A stretch of DNA of 64,000 nucleotides from an uncultured Flavobacteriaceae bacterium (lineage in GTDB: Bacteria; Bacteroidota; Bacteroidia; Flavobacteriales; Flavobacteriaceae), in contig CALJVK010000011.1 in the NCBI GenBank assembly GCA_937773465.1, positions 1 to 64,000 of the forward strand, given 5' to 3'. Positions 1 to 9,087 of this stretch are shown here, piece after piece. Both the position numbers and the translations under genes were made by a program. Below the pieces are notes generated by a model. It had not been told where the DNA came from, made no database searches, and was given only the letters and a program-made list of their open reading frames with translations. Position 1 is the stretch's first letter. Each line of letters opens with the position of its first letter.

Positions 1-219
1 GCTTTAAAAATAAAACTTAAAAAGATTCAAGAAAATAAAATCAATACTCTTAAGAAAAAAACATCCTCTTTTGACGACACTAATGTAAAAGAAGTATCTG
101 AACACTTAATTCAAAAAATCACAAATCAAATTGCTAATCATTTAAGAGACAGCGATGATTTTGAAGAAGAATTGGAATCTATAAAAACGATTTTTCAACT
201 TAATCACAATGATTGCTAA
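1..219 (+). CDS. hemA: glutamyl-tRNA reductase, C-terminal fragment
   Basis: An open frame enters from the left edge and stops at TAA 217-219, leaving about 72 residues. The fragment is charged and helical, as expected for the C-terminal dimerisation domain of glutamyl-tRNA reductase, which reduces glutamyl-tRNA to glutamate-1-semialdehyde at the start of the C5 heme pathway. The catalytic and NADPH domains lie outside the window. Identity rests on this helical tail and on hemC beginning inside its last codons (11-base overlap), the usual Bacteroidota order. A different upstream protein cannot be excluded from the tail alone. Confidence 0.7.
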   Translation, partial: ALKIKLKKIQENKINTLKKKTSSFDDTNVKEVSEHLIQKITNQIANHLRDSDDFEEELESIKTIFQLNHNDC

Positions 220-1126
220 AATAAAAATTGGCACTAGAAAGAGTAAACTGGCTCTTTGGCAAGCAAACTATGCAAAACAAAAACTTGAGAGCATTGGATT
301 AGATTGTGAAATAGTTAAAATAAAATCAGAAGGAGATATTAATCTAATTACGCCTTTATATGATTTTGGAGTAAGTGGAATTTTTACTAAAAGTTTGGAT
401 CAAGCCCTTTTAAATAACACTATTGATATAGCTGTTCATAGTCTTAAAGATGTTCCAATAAATTTAGCCTCTGGGCTATCTATTCATTGTGTTTTTAAAA
501 GAGCCAGTTCTTCAGATCTTATAGTATTAAAAGAAAAATATACAGATTTCAAAAAGACTCTTACTATTGCAACAAGCAGTATAAGGAGGAAAACGCAATG
601 GTTAAATAAATATCCTAACCATAAAATTGTGTCTCTTAGAGGAAACGTTGAGTCTAGAATACAAAAACTTGAAAAAAATAATTGGGATGGAGCAATATTT
701 GCGAAAGCAGGACTTGACAGACTTTCAATATTACCAGAAAACAAATTGAAATTAAACTGGATGGTTCCATCTGCAGCACAGGGGGCTGTTGCTGTTACTT
801 CCAGATGTAACGAAAATGAATTAAACAAACTTCTAAAATCCATTTCATGTAGTTCAACATTTCATTGCGTTAGTCAGGAAAGAGAATTTTTAAAATTAAT
901 GAATGGAGGCTGTTCGGCACCAATATCCGCATTTGCAAAAATTAAAGAGGATAAGCTTATTTTCAAGGCAAGCGTTTCATCTTTAGATGCGAAAAGCATA
1001 ATAACAGTTGAGGATACATTTGATTATGATGACTTGAAAAGCGGCGAAAAAATGTTCGAAATGATTTTAAAAAAAGGAGGCGAAAAAATTCTAAAAGAAC
1101 TAAAGAAAGAAAATGAAAAAAATTAA
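209..1126 (+). CDS. hemC: hydroxymethylbilane synthase (porphobilinogen deaminase)
   Basis: This 305-residue protein joins four porphobilinogens into the linear tetrapyrrole hydroxymethylbilane in the cytoplasm. The N-terminus has the family pattern IGTRKSKLALWQA, residues around 80 read HSLKDVP, and NGGCSAPISAFA contains Cys235, which should carry the dipyrromethane cofactor. Length is normal. The ATG at 209 overlaps the end of hemA by 11 bases and the gene overlaps hemD by 14, so translation is probably coupled through the operon. No oddities seen. Confidence 0.97.
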   Translation: MIAKIKIGTRKSKLALWQANYAKQKLESIGLDCEIVKIKSEGDINLITPLYDFGVSGIFTKSLDQALLNNTIDIAVHSLKDVPINLASGLSIHCVFKRASSSDLIVLKEKYTDFKKTLTIATSSIRRKTQWLNKYPNHKIVSLRGNVESRIQKLEKNNWDGAIFAKAGLDRLSILPENKLKLNWMVPSAAQGAVAVTSRCNENELNKLLKSISCSSTFHCVSQEREFLKLMNGGCSAPISAFAKIKEDKLIFKASVSSLDAKSIITVEDTFDYDDLKSGEKMFEMILKKGGEKILKELKKENEKN

Positions 1127-1781
1127 AATTCTTTCTACTAGAAAATTAAATAAAGATCTAAGACATCTTTTCGATGATTTAAAATTTGATTTTTATCAGG
1201 ATGATTTTATTTCAATACAACCTTTAAAGTTTAATCTTCCCGAGCATAATGGAAGCTGGATATTCACAAGTAAAAATGCCGTTGATGCAGTTTTTTCAAT
1301 AAATAAAAATATTGATAAATTTTTTAAGAAAATTTATTGTGTAGGCGAAAATACAAAATCACTTTTAATCAAAAAAGGACAAAAAATAACTAAAATGGCT
1401 CAAAATTCATCAATTTTAGCTGATTTTATATCAAAAACAGCAAAAAATGAAGAATTCATTTTTTGCAGAAGTGACATTAAAAATGAGGAATTTTCTGTTT
1501 TTTTTAAGAAAAAAAACATAAAATTAAAAGAATTAGTCGTATATAATAATATTGCAGAACCCGTAAAATATAATCAAGTTTTTGATGCAATTTTGTTTTA
1601 TAGCCCTAGCGGAATAAAAAGCTTTATGACAAATAATTCATTGAACAATTCATATTGTATATGTATTGGTAAAACAACTTCAAAATATGTTAACCAATAT
1701 TCAGATAAAGTTTTATGTTGTAAAGTACCAACAATTGAAAATGTAATTCGCAAAACAATTAAATTATTTAATAATGATTAA
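1113..1781 (+). CDS. hemD: uroporphyrinogen-III synthase
   Basis: A 222-residue protein placed exactly between hemC and hemE. HemD cyclises hydroxymethylbilane with inversion of ring D. The family is poorly conserved, but [12 protein letters not shown] near residues 45-56 and [10 protein letters not shown] near 165-175 are typical of its two-domain fold. It overlaps hemC by 14 bases and hemE by 8. It is Lys- and Asn-rich and diverged, so the call relies on context as well as motifs. Confidence 0.88.
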   Translation: MKKIKILSTRKLNKDLRHLFDDLKFDFYQDDFISIQPLKFNLPEHNGSWIFTSKNAVDAVFSINKNIDKFFKKIYCVGENTKSLLIKKGQKITKMAQNSSILADFISKTAKNEEFIFCRSDIKNEEFSVFFKKKNIKLKELVVYNNIAEPVKYNQVFDAILFYSPSGIKSFMTNNSLNNSYCICIGKTTSKYVNQYSDKVLCCKVPTIENVIRKTIKLFNND

Positions 1782-2805
1782 AAATGACACCCCTCTTTTT
1801 TTAAGAGCTCTTAATGGAGAGATTGTGGAAAGGCCACCTGTATGGATTATGAGACAAGCAGGAAGATATTTGCCGGATTTTATGGTTTTAAAAAATAAAT
1901 ATGATTTTTTTACAAGATGTCAAACGCCAGAATTAGCTACTGAAATAACTTTAATGCCAATTAAACAAATTGGATTAGATGCTTCCATAATCTTTAGTGA
2001 TATTTTAGTAATTCCTCAAGCAATGGGAATTAATGTTGAAATGAAAAACAATTTTGGACCATACATCGAACATCCTATTAGAAAAAAAGCAGATATAATT
2101 AATTTAAATATTCAAAATGTTGAAGAAAAATTAAGTTATGTTTTTGAAGCGGTGAAAATGACCAAAAAAGAATTGCCCGATAATATTCCTTTAATTGGGT
2201 TTGCAGGATCTCCATGGACAATACTGTGCTATATGGTTCAGGGTAGTGGTTCAAAAAACTTTGATATTGCAAAAAGTTTTTGTTTTGAAAACCCTGAGCT
2301 AGCTAAAATGCTTTTAAGTAAAATAACTTCAATTACTATAGAGTATTTGGAAAAGAAAATTGAAGCAGGTGTAGATGCTGTCCAAATTTTTGATTCTTGG
2401 GGAGGAGTTTTATCTCACACTGATTATCAAATTTACTCTTATCCATATATTGAACAAATTACCAATTCTTTAAAAAAAATAAAACCTGTAATAATTTATC
2501 CTAAAGGATGTTGGCACTCCATCAATGCATATTCAAAAATTGGAGCATCTGGCCTTGGAATTGACTGGACATGTTCAGCTAGGAATGCCCGTTACTTGTC
2601 AAACAACAATATCACTCTTCAAGGCAACTTAGATCCAAGCAGATTGTTTTCGCCTAAAAAAGAACTTATAAAACAGACGACTCAAATGTTAAATGAATTT
2701 GGAAAAGATAAATATATCGCAAATTTAGGTCATGGAATACTCCCAAATACACCTGTTGACAATGTTAAGGTTTTTGTAGAAACTATTAAAAATTATTCTG
2801 CTTAA
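1774..2805 (+). CDS. hemE: uroporphyrinogen decarboxylase
   Basis: A 343-residue protein that removes four carboxyl groups from uroporphyrinogen III to give coproporphyrinogen III. Residues 20-34 contain the signature [15 protein letters not shown], with the conserved arginines that bind substrate carboxylates. [16 protein letters not shown] lies mid-protein and GNLDPSRLF and [11 protein letters not shown] near the C-terminus. Length is normal. Its stop codon shares one base with the hemF start (TAATG), so the two are likely coupled. Confidence 0.98.
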   Translation: MIKNDTPLFLRALNGEIVERPPVWIMRQAGRYLPDFMVLKNKYDFFTRCQTPELATEITLMPIKQIGLDASIIFSDILVIPQAMGINVEMKNNFGPYIEHPIRKKADIINLNIQNVEEKLSYVFEAVKMTKKELPDNIPLIGFAGSPWTILCYMVQGSGSKNFDIAKSFCFENPELAKMLLSKITSITIEYLEKKIEAGVDAVQIFDSWGGVLSHTDYQIYSYPYIEQITNSLKKIKPVIIYPKGCWHSINAYSKIGASGLGIDWTCSARNARYLSNNNITLQGNLDPSRLFSPKKELIKQTTQMLNEFGKDKYIANLGHGILPNTPVDNVKVFVETIKNYSA

Positions 2806-3704
2806 TGAAAAATGTTTTTTCTAAATATATAGATTCTCTTCAAGCTAGTGTAATATCTTCCTTGGAACAGGTTGATGGTTTAGGGAAATTTAAAAAAGAT
2901 TCTTGGTCTAGAGTAGAAGGAGGAGGAGGTCTAACAATGGTTCTTGAAAATGGCAATGTTTTTGAGAAAGGCGGAGTTAATGTTTCTAAAGTTCATGGCA
3001 AACTTCCTGAGTCAATGTCAACGATGTTAAATACTAAAGATTCTGATTTTTATGCATGTGGGATAAGTATTGTTCTACATCCTAAAAATCCGATGGCTCC
3101 TACTTTTCATGCTAATTTGAGATACTTTGAACTCTATAATAATGGTACTTTAAAAGACCGGTGGTTTGGTGGGGGTCTTGATCTAACTCCTTATTATATT
3201 TTTGAAAATGATGTTATTCATTTCCATACAAATTGCAAAAGTTCTTGTGACAAGTATAATTTAAATTTTTATAAAAATTATAAAAAAAAATGTGATGAAT
3301 ACTTTTGGAATTCCCACAGAAATGAAGCTAGAGGTGTTGGGGGATTGTTTTTTGATTATTGTAGAGAGAATAATGAAATGTCAATCGATAAATGGTTTTC
3401 ATTCATAAAAGATATGGGGCAATGTATTTTAGATTCTTACATTCCAATTGTTGAAAAAAGAAAAAACGAAACATTTGATGAGCTTAACGTAAACTGGCAA
3501 CAAATTAGAAGAGGAAGATATGTTGAGTTTAATCTTCTGCATGACAAAGGAACTTTGTTTGGATTAAAAACTAAAGGCAGAATTGAAAGTATTTTAATAA
3601 GTATGCCTCCAAAAGTTAAATGGGTCTATGATTTTACTCCTGCCAAAGGGAGTAATGAAGAAAAGCTTATCAAAATATTAGAATCTCCAAAAAATTGGGT
3701 TTAA
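2805..3704 (+). CDS. hemF: oxygen-dependent coproporphyrinogen III oxidase
   Basis: A 299-residue enzyme that uses O2 to convert coproporphyrinogen III to protoporphyrinogen IX. Hallmarks are FHANLRYFE, WFGGGLDLTPYY, GVGGLFFDY and the C-terminal RGRYVEFNLLHDKGT. Presence of this aerobic enzyme in the operon indicates an oxygen-using lifestyle. No oxygen-independent hemN lies in the window. The start ATG overlaps the hemE stop. Confidence 0.98.
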   Translation: MKNVFSKYIDSLQASVISSLEQVDGLGKFKKDSWSRVEGGGGLTMVLENGNVFEKGGVNVSKVHGKLPESMSTMLNTKDSDFYACGISIVLHPKNPMAPTFHANLRYFELYNNGTLKDRWFGGGLDLTPYYIFENDVIHFHTNCKSSCDKYNLNFYKNYKKKCDEYFWNSHRNEARGVGGLFFDYCRENNEMSIDKWFSFIKDMGQCILDSYIPIVEKRKNETFDELNVNWQQIRRGRYVEFNLLHDKGTLFGLKTKGRIESILISMPPKVKWVYDFTPAKGSNEEKLIKILESPKNWV

Positions 3705-3713
3705 ATTAAAAAT

Positions 3714-4688
3714 ATGTATCCACTAAATAGAAATAGAAGGCTTCGATCAAAACAATCTCTAAGAAATTTAATTAAAGAGTCATCAATACATCCTCATGAC
3801 TTTATTGTTCCACTTTTTATAATTGAAGGAAATAATTTAAAAGAAGAAATACCTTCAATGCCTAATTATTTTAGATATAGTTTAGATAATGTAAAAAAAG
3901 AAGTTAAACAATTGTGGTCTATTGGAGTTCAAGCTGTTTTATTATTTGTCAAAGTAGAAGATTCTTTAAAAGATAATTTTGGAACCGAAGCTATCAATAA
4001 CAATGGCCTTATGCAAAGAGCCATAAAAGAAGTCAAAAATAGTGTACCAGAAATGACCATCATAACTGATGTCGCTTTAGACCCATACTCAAATTATGGT
4101 CACGATGGAATTGTAAAAAACAATAAAATCCTTAACGATCAAACCAACATTGTGTTATCTAAAATGGCTTTAAGTCATGCTAAAGCTGGAGCAGATATTG
4201 TTGCTCCAAGCGATATGATGGACGGAAGAGTTTTATCTATTAGAAAAACACTAGAAGACAACAGCTTTCATGATACTGGAATAATGAGTTACGCGGTTAA
4301 ATATGCATCCAGTTTTTATGGTCCATTTAGAGATGCTTTAGATTCAAAACCTGGCTTTGGAGACAAGCAAACTTATCAAATGGATTTTCACAATAGATCA
4401 GAAGCAATAAGCGAAGCTAAATCAGATATTGAAGAAGGTGCTGATATTATAATGGTAAAGCCTGGGATAAGTTATTTAGATATTTTACGAGATTTAAAGA
4501 ACGAAATAAATTCGCCAATAGCAATTTATCAAGTAAGTGGAGAATACTCAATGCTTAAAGCTGCTGCCAAACAAGGCTGGCTCAATCACGATAAAGTTAT
4601 GATGGAACAGCTTGTGTCAATGAAAAGAGCTGGTGCAACAATGATAGCATCATACTTTGCTAAAGACGCAATAAAATTAATTTCTTAA
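3714..4688 (+). CDS. hemB: delta-aminolevulinic acid dehydratase (porphobilinogen synthase)
   Basis: A 324-residue enzyme that condenses two 5-aminolevulinates into porphobilinogen. The C-terminal half has IMVKPGISYLDIL with the Schiff-base lysine and DKQTYQMDFHNRSEA. The metal loop reads DVALDPYSNYGHDG: the three zinc cysteines of animal and yeast enzymes are absent, which places it in the zinc-independent, Mg-stimulated subgroup. Although an early pathway step, it is encoded last in the operon, 9 bases after hemF. Confidence 0.98.
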   Translation: MYPLNRNRRLRSKQSLRNLIKESSIHPHDFIVPLFIIEGNNLKEEIPSMPNYFRYSLDNVKKEVKQLWSIGVQAVLLFVKVEDSLKDNFGTEAINNNGLMQRAIKEVKNSVPEMTIITDVALDPYSNYGHDGIVKNNKILNDQTNIVLSKMALSHAKAGADIVAPSDMMDGRVLSIRKTLEDNSFHDTGIMSYAVKYASSFYGPFRDALDSKPGFGDKQTYQMDFHNRSEAISEAKSDIEEGADIIMVKPGISYLDILRDLKNEINSPIAIYQVSGEYSMLKAAAKQGWLNHDKVMMEQLVSMKRAGATMIASYFAKDAIKLIS

Positions 4689-4689
4689 T

Positions 4690-4714
4690 TTTCATACATT
4701 AGTAGTGTATGAAA
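4690..4714 (+). promoter_or_regulatory. 9-bp perfect inverted repeat enclosing the start codon of the serine hydrolase gene
   Basis: TTTCATACA (4690-4698), a 7-base loop and TGTATGAAA (4706-4714) form a perfect hairpin. The ATG at 4709-4711 lies inside the right arm, and the hemB stop is 2 bases before the left arm. In RNA this would hide the initiation codon unless a ribosome finishing hemB opens it. As DNA it could be a palindromic protein site. The repeat is seen; its function is inferred. Confidence 0.5.
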
Positions 4715-5866
4715 TATTTAAAAAGTAAAATTGGCTTAATAATATCTTTGTTTCTAATTTTTTGTGGATTCAATTTTAGTTCTGAAATTATTTATTTGTC
4801 AGAGTTAGGTGTGACGGTCTATAAAATGAAAAGAACTAAAGCAGATATTACAGACTATAAATATTTTGAAAACATAGAGATTTCTAAAAGTAGTTCTCCC
4901 CAGCCTTGGCCAATTCACAAAAACTATAATCTTATACAAGAAACTAAAAATTTAAAAAAGACTCATGCTAAACTTGGAACAATAGCTTATTTAATAATAA
5001 AAAACGATTCGATTTGGCACGAAAAATATTATAAAAACTATAATCAGAACTCTTATAGTAATTCCTTCTCAATGGCTAAAAGTATAGTATCCGCTACAAT
5101 GGGCAAAGCTATAAAAGATGGCTATTTTAAAAGTATTGATGATAAGGTGGGGTTTTATATTAAAGGATATTCTGAGGGGTTTGCTGCAAAATTAACAATA
5201 GGAGATCTGTCAAGTATGTCGTCTGGATTAGATTGGGACGAAAGCTATACAAATATTTTTGGAGTTACAGCAAAATCTTACATCACAAGTGAACTTAATG
5301 AATTAATAAAATCTAGATCTATTATAGAAGAACCTGGAAAAAACTTTAAATATTATAGTGCTAGCACACAGCTTTTAGCAATGAGTATTGAAAAAGCGAC
5401 TGAAAATAAAATATCTAATTTAGTTCAAGATTGGTTTGTAGAACCTTTGGGTTTTGAAAATAATGCGCTTTGGCAAATTGACGGGGCTAAAAACAAAAGC
5501 ATAAAAGCATATTGTTGTTTTAATTCTAATGCTAGAGATTTTGCAAGATTTGGAAAGCTTTATAAAGATTTCGGAAAATGGAATGGGATTCAAATTTTAG
5601 ATTCCTCTTTTGTCGTTAAATCTATTAAGCCTAGATTTGAAAAAAGTCCAGAGTATGGTTATGGTTTTTGGTTAGGAAAAATTAATGAAAATAATTTTTT
5701 TGCAATGAGAGGTATATTAGGCCAATATGTAATTATTCTTCCTGAAAAAAACATTATAATAGTTAGACTTGGTCAGAGAAATCTTGAGAAAAATAATGAT
5801 AGACCAAAAGATTTTGATATTTACTTAAAAGAAGCGCTAATAATGCTTGAAAGTGTAAAAGTTTAA
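4709..5866 (+). CDS. serine hydrolase of the beta-lactamase / penicillin-binding-protein fold
   Basis: A 385-residue protein with an N-terminal hydrophobic segment (about residues 7-26), so probably exported or anchored facing the periplasm. SMAKS near residue 127 is the SxxK motif with the nucleophilic serine and general-base lysine. The second motif reads YSA rather than the usual YxN. The C-terminal RGILGQYVIILPE resembles the third active-site strand. These features fit class-C-like esterases, peptidases and transpeptidases. Substrate is unknown. It sits 20 bases after hemB and 5 bases before the ABC ATPase. Confidence 0.85.
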   Translation: MKYLKSKIGLIISLFLIFCGFNFSSEIIYLSELGVTVYKMKRTKADITDYKYFENIEISKSSSPQPWPIHKNYNLIQETKNLKKTHAKLGTIAYLIIKNDSIWHEKYYKNYNQNSYSNSFSMAKSIVSATMGKAIKDGYFKSIDDKVGFYIKGYSEGFAAKLTIGDLSSMSSGLDWDESYTNIFGVTAKSYITSELNELIKSRSIIEEPGKNFKYYSASTQLLAMSIEKATENKISNLVQDWFVEPLGFENNALWQIDGAKNKSIKAYCCFNSNARDFARFGKLYKDFGKWNGIQILDSSFVVKSIKPRFEKSPEYGYGFWLGKINENNFFAMRGILGQYVIILPEKNIIIVRLGQRNLEKNNDRPKDFDIYLKEALIMLESVKV

Positions 5867-5871
5867 ATTTT

Positions 5872-7488
5872 ATGACTGACAAAATCCTACTTTCAATAAA
5901 AAATTTAACAATCAAAATAGGTGCCCAAATTATTTTATCTAATATTTCTTTAGATATTAAAAAAAATCAAGTTTTAGGATTGGTTGGTGAATCTGGAAGT
6001 GGAAAATCATTTACTGCACTATCTATATTAGACTTAATAAATATTAAAAACTTAAATTTTGACGGCGAAATAATTTTTAACGGAATTAAATTAAATAATT
6101 TATCATTTAGAGAGTTTCAAAAAATTAGAGGAAAAGAAATTTCAATAATTTTTCAAGAACCAATGAGTTCTTTAAACCCAAGTATGAAATGTGGTGATCA
6201 AATTTCTGAAATCATTCTTAATCATGAAAAAATTAACAAAAAAAACGCCAAAAAAAAATCTTTGGAGCTTATTCAGAAGGTTCAATTAAAACACTCTGAA
6301 TTAATCTATGAAAAGTACCCTCACCAATTAAGCGGAGGACAACAACAAAGGATAATGATAGCAATAGCAATAGCCTGTAAGCCTAAACTATTAATTGCAG
6401 ATGAACCTACCACGTCATTAGACAGTATTGTAAAAAATGACATCATTTCTTTAATTAAATCTTTACAGGACGAATATAAAATGAGCGTTCTATTTATATC
6501 TCATGATTTAAAATTAGTTGCAAAATTTGTTGATAGTTTAATTATTTTAAAAAACGGTTTAATTATTGAAAAAGGTGTTTCTTCAAAAGTTTTTAAATAT
6601 CCTAAAAGTAAATACACTCAACATTTAATAAACTCATCACCTCCTACAAGCAATAGGCCAAACAGACTAATAACTTCTAAAACAAAGAAAAACAAGCTAA
6701 TAACAAAAGAAGAAAGAACACTTATACATTTAAAAATCTATAATAAAACTCCAATTTTAAAAGTAAATAAATTGAATGTCTCTTACGGATATAACAAAAT
6801 AATTAAAGACATCTCATTTGATCTATACAGGGGAGAAACATTGGGTATAGTTGGAGAATCTGGTTCTGGTAAATCTACAATTGCAAAATCTATTTTAGGG
6901 ATTGTTAAAACTGAAAATGGAGAGGTTTATTTTAAAGATGAAAATATTAAAAACATATCCAATTCAGTCTTTAGAAAAAAAGTTCAGTTAATATTTCAAG
7001 ATCCCTACTCCTCTTTGAATCCTGAAGTTTCAGTTGGGAGATCAATTATTGAGCCGATGATTGCACATAAAATTTTCAGTTCTAAAAAAGAAATGAAAAT
7101 TAGAGTTTTGGAGCTCTTAAATCAGGTGGGTTTATTAGAAAGTGATTATAATAAATTTCCTAACCAATTTTCTGGAGGCCAAAGACAAAGAATTGTTATA
7201 GCAAGAGCATTAGCATTAAATCCTGAAATTATAATATGTGATGAATCAGTGTCTGCGTTAGATGTCTCGGTTCAAGCGCAAATTTTAAATTTACTGAGTG
7301 ATTTAAAAGACAGATATCTGTTTACCTTTATTTTTATATCGCACGACATGTCTGTTATAAAGTATTTTACTGATAGATTAATTGTATTGAAAAAGGGGGA
7401 AATTGTAGAATTCAATGAGACCGATCTTTTATTTGAAAAGCCTAAAAAACCCTATACTAAAGCTCTATTAAAAGCTAGCGATTTTTAA
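5872..7488 (+). CDS. fused double ABC transporter ATPase, peptide/nickel (Dpp/Opp) type
   Basis: A 538-residue protein holding two complete ABC domains. Domain 1 has Walker A GESGSGKS at 39-46 and signature LSGGQQQR near 154. Domain 2 has Walker A GESGSGKS near 330 and signature FSGGQRQR near 434, followed by Walker B. It corresponds to DppD and DppF (or YejF) joined in one chain and would energise import of peptides across the inner membrane. No permease or binding-protein gene is adjacent, so partners must be elsewhere. It follows the serine hydrolase after 5 bases. Confidence 0.93.
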   Translation: MTDKILLSIKNLTIKIGAQIILSNISLDIKKNQVLGLVGESGSGKSFTALSILDLINIKNLNFDGEIIFNGIKLNNLSFREFQKIRGKEISIIFQEPMSSLNPSMKCGDQISEIILNHEKINKKNAKKKSLELIQKVQLKHSELIYEKYPHQLSGGQQQRIMIAIAIACKPKLLIADEPTTSLDSIVKNDIISLIKSLQDEYKMSVLFISHDLKLVAKFVDSLIILKNGLIIEKGVSSKVFKYPKSKYTQHLINSSPPTSNRPNRLITSKTKKNKLITKEERTLIHLKIYNKTPILKVNKLNVSYGYNKIIKDISFDLYRGETLGIVGESGSGKSTIAKSILGIVKTENGEVYFKDENIKNISNSVFRKKVQLIFQDPYSSLNPEVSVGRSIIEPMIAHKIFSSKKEMKIRVLELLNQVGLLESDYNKFPNQFSGGQRQRIVIARALALNPEIIICDESVSALDVSVQAQILNLLSDLKDRYLFTFIFISHDMSVIKYFTDRLIVLKKGEIVEFNETDLLFEKPKKPYTKALLKASDF

Positions 7489-7524
7489 ATTTCTTGTAAA
7501 ATCCCTAATTAAATAATAAACAAT

Positions 7525-7974
7525 ATGAACCTTACAATAATTTTTGAATGGATTTTACAATTACATTCTTTATGGGCAATCCTTACAATGACAATTATAT
7601 TTTATACAGTTTTAAGGTTTTTTTTTAATGCATTACAAAATAAAATTTTCACACTTCTAGATTTAAGAATTGCTTTATTTACATTGATATTTTGTCATAT
7701 CCAATTTATTATAGGAATTGTATTATATTTTTTGTCTCCAAAATTTAAATGGTGGTATAATGGTTTAGAAGAAATTCTTGAAAATAATGAATATTTCTTT
7801 TATTTGGTAAAGCACCCTCTTCTAAATATTTTTTCAATACTTTCTATTACTATAGGCTGGTCTTTATTTAAAAAAGCGAAAACTAATCAAAAAAGATTTA
7901 CTCGAATAGGGGTATTTTATTTAATTGGATTTTTATTAATCTTATTGGCAACACCTTATGGAAAATGGCTATAA
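7525..7974 (+). CDS. conserved small integral membrane protein
   Basis: A 149-residue, strongly hydrophobic protein with about four membrane helices (roughly 10-33, 45-70, 92-112 and 125-145). Short loops carry WWYNGLEE and a Lys/Arg patch KKAKTNQKR, suggesting a defined topology. Similar small proteins in Flavobacteriaceae are sometimes labelled cytochrome-B-like, but only H54 in a helix stands out and I cannot assign heme ligands. Function unknown. A hairpin follows its stop codon immediately. Confidence 0.7.
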   Translation: MNLTIIFEWILQLHSLWAILTMTIIFYTVLRFFFNALQNKIFTLLDLRIALFTLIFCHIQFIIGIVLYFLSPKFKWWYNGLEEILENNEYFFYLVKHPLLNIFSILSITIGWSLFKKAKTNQKRFTRIGVFYLIGFLLILLATPYGKWL

Positions 7975-7975
7975 A

Positions 7976-8003
7976 AAACGCCCTCTAAAATAAGAGAGCG
8001 TTT
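7976..8003. terminator. hairpin after the membrane-protein gene, terminator-like
   Basis: AAACGC...GCGTTT with an inner CTCT/AGAG stem (one mismatch) forms a hairpin directly after the stop at 7974. On the plus strand only three T follow, so it would be a weak intrinsic terminator. On the minus strand the hairpin is followed by six T. Because both flanking genes are on the plus strand, partial termination or mRNA 3'-end protection is the likely use. Confidence 0.45.
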
Positions 8004-8097
8004 ACCAAATAATCAAAAAACCATTAAACTTTATTATTCTTTAAATTTAATTTTAAATTAAGTAGTCAGTTCACAAAATTTTGTTAATCTTTATAAA

Positions 8098-9087
8098 ATG
8101 AATAATACATATGCTGTGCTTGGAGGAGGAAGTTGGGGAACCGCAATAGTCAAGATGCTGTGTGAAAATAATAATATTGTTAACTGGTATATAAGAAATG
8201 AAGAGGATGTTCTTTTTGTTAAAAAAAAGGGCAGAAATTCTAAATATTTACAATCTGTAGTTTTTGATAAATCAAAAATAAATCCGAGTTCTTCTATAAG
8301 AAAAACAGTTTCTAAATCTAACATAATTATTTTAGCTATACCATCTCCTTTTTTAGATACAGAATTAAAAAAAATCAGTGATCTTTTAAAGGGCAAGGTT
8401 CTTTTTTCAGCATTAAAAGGAGTTATTCCAGAGTCCCACTTAATTGTTAGTGAGCATTTAAATGAATTTTACAAAATTCCTTTTTCCAAAATCGGAATTA
8501 TTACTGGACCTTGTCATGCTGAAGAAGTTGCTCTTGAAAAATTATCCTACTTGACTGTTGCTTGTAAAAACGTAATTAACGGACAAGAAATGGCAAATTC
8601 TCTAATGTCAAGCTATATTAAAGTGAAAGTTTCAAAAGATACTATGGGTGTTGAATATGCAGCAATGCTAAAAAACATATACGCTATAGTCGCAGGAATA
8701 TGTCACGGATTAGGATATGGAGATAATTTCCAAAGTGTTTTAATTAGCAGCTGTGTACGAGAGATGAATAAATTTGTTTATAAAATTTATAAAACCAATA
8801 GAGATATAAATGATTCTGAATACTTGGGAGATTTGTTAGTAACCTGCTATTCCTCGTTTAGCAGAAACAGGACTCTTGGGAATATGATTGGGAAGGGGTA
8901 TACTTTAAAAGCAGCTATTTCCGAGATGTCTATGATTTCTGAAGGATACTATGCTACAAAAAATGCATTTGAATTAATTGAAAATGATTTTAGAGAGTTT
9001 AATATAATTACAAGTGCTTATGAAATTCTTTATCAAAATTCCAATCCTAAAGCAACAATAAAAAAATTAACTTATCAATTAGATTGA
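8098..9087 (+). CDS. gpsA: NAD(P)-dependent glycerol-3-phosphate dehydrogenase
   Basis: A 329-residue cytoplasmic enzyme reducing dihydroxyacetone phosphate to sn-glycerol-3-phosphate for phospholipid synthesis. The Rossmann motif [10 protein letters not shown] begins at residue 8. GPCHAEEVA and the catalytic-lysine segment [15 protein letters not shown] are present, and the C-terminal helical domain is complete. The last 9 bases overlap the 3' end of the convergent pheS. Confidence 0.97.
   Translation: MNNTYAVLGGGSWGTAIVKMLCENNNIVNWYIRNEEDVLFVKKKGRNSKYLQSVVFDKSKINPSSSIRKTVSKSNIIILAIPSPFLDTELKKISDLLKGKVLFSALKGVIPESHLIVSEHLNEFYKIPFSKIGIITGPCHAEEVALEKLSYLTVACKNVINGQEMANSLMSSYIKVKVSKDTMGVEYAAMLKNIYAIVAGICHGLGYGDNFQSVLISSCVREMNKFVYKIYKTNRDINDSEYLGDLLVTCYSSFSRNRTLGNMIGKGYTLKAAISEMSMISEGYYATKNAFELIENDFREFNIITSAYEILYQNSNPKATIKKLTYQLD

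Noticed and set aside
4709..7488. Serine hydrolase plus ABC ATPase as an antibiotic resistance or biosynthesis cluster
   Set aside because: No biosynthetic or resistance genes are nearby. Both families are widespread in ordinary genomes.
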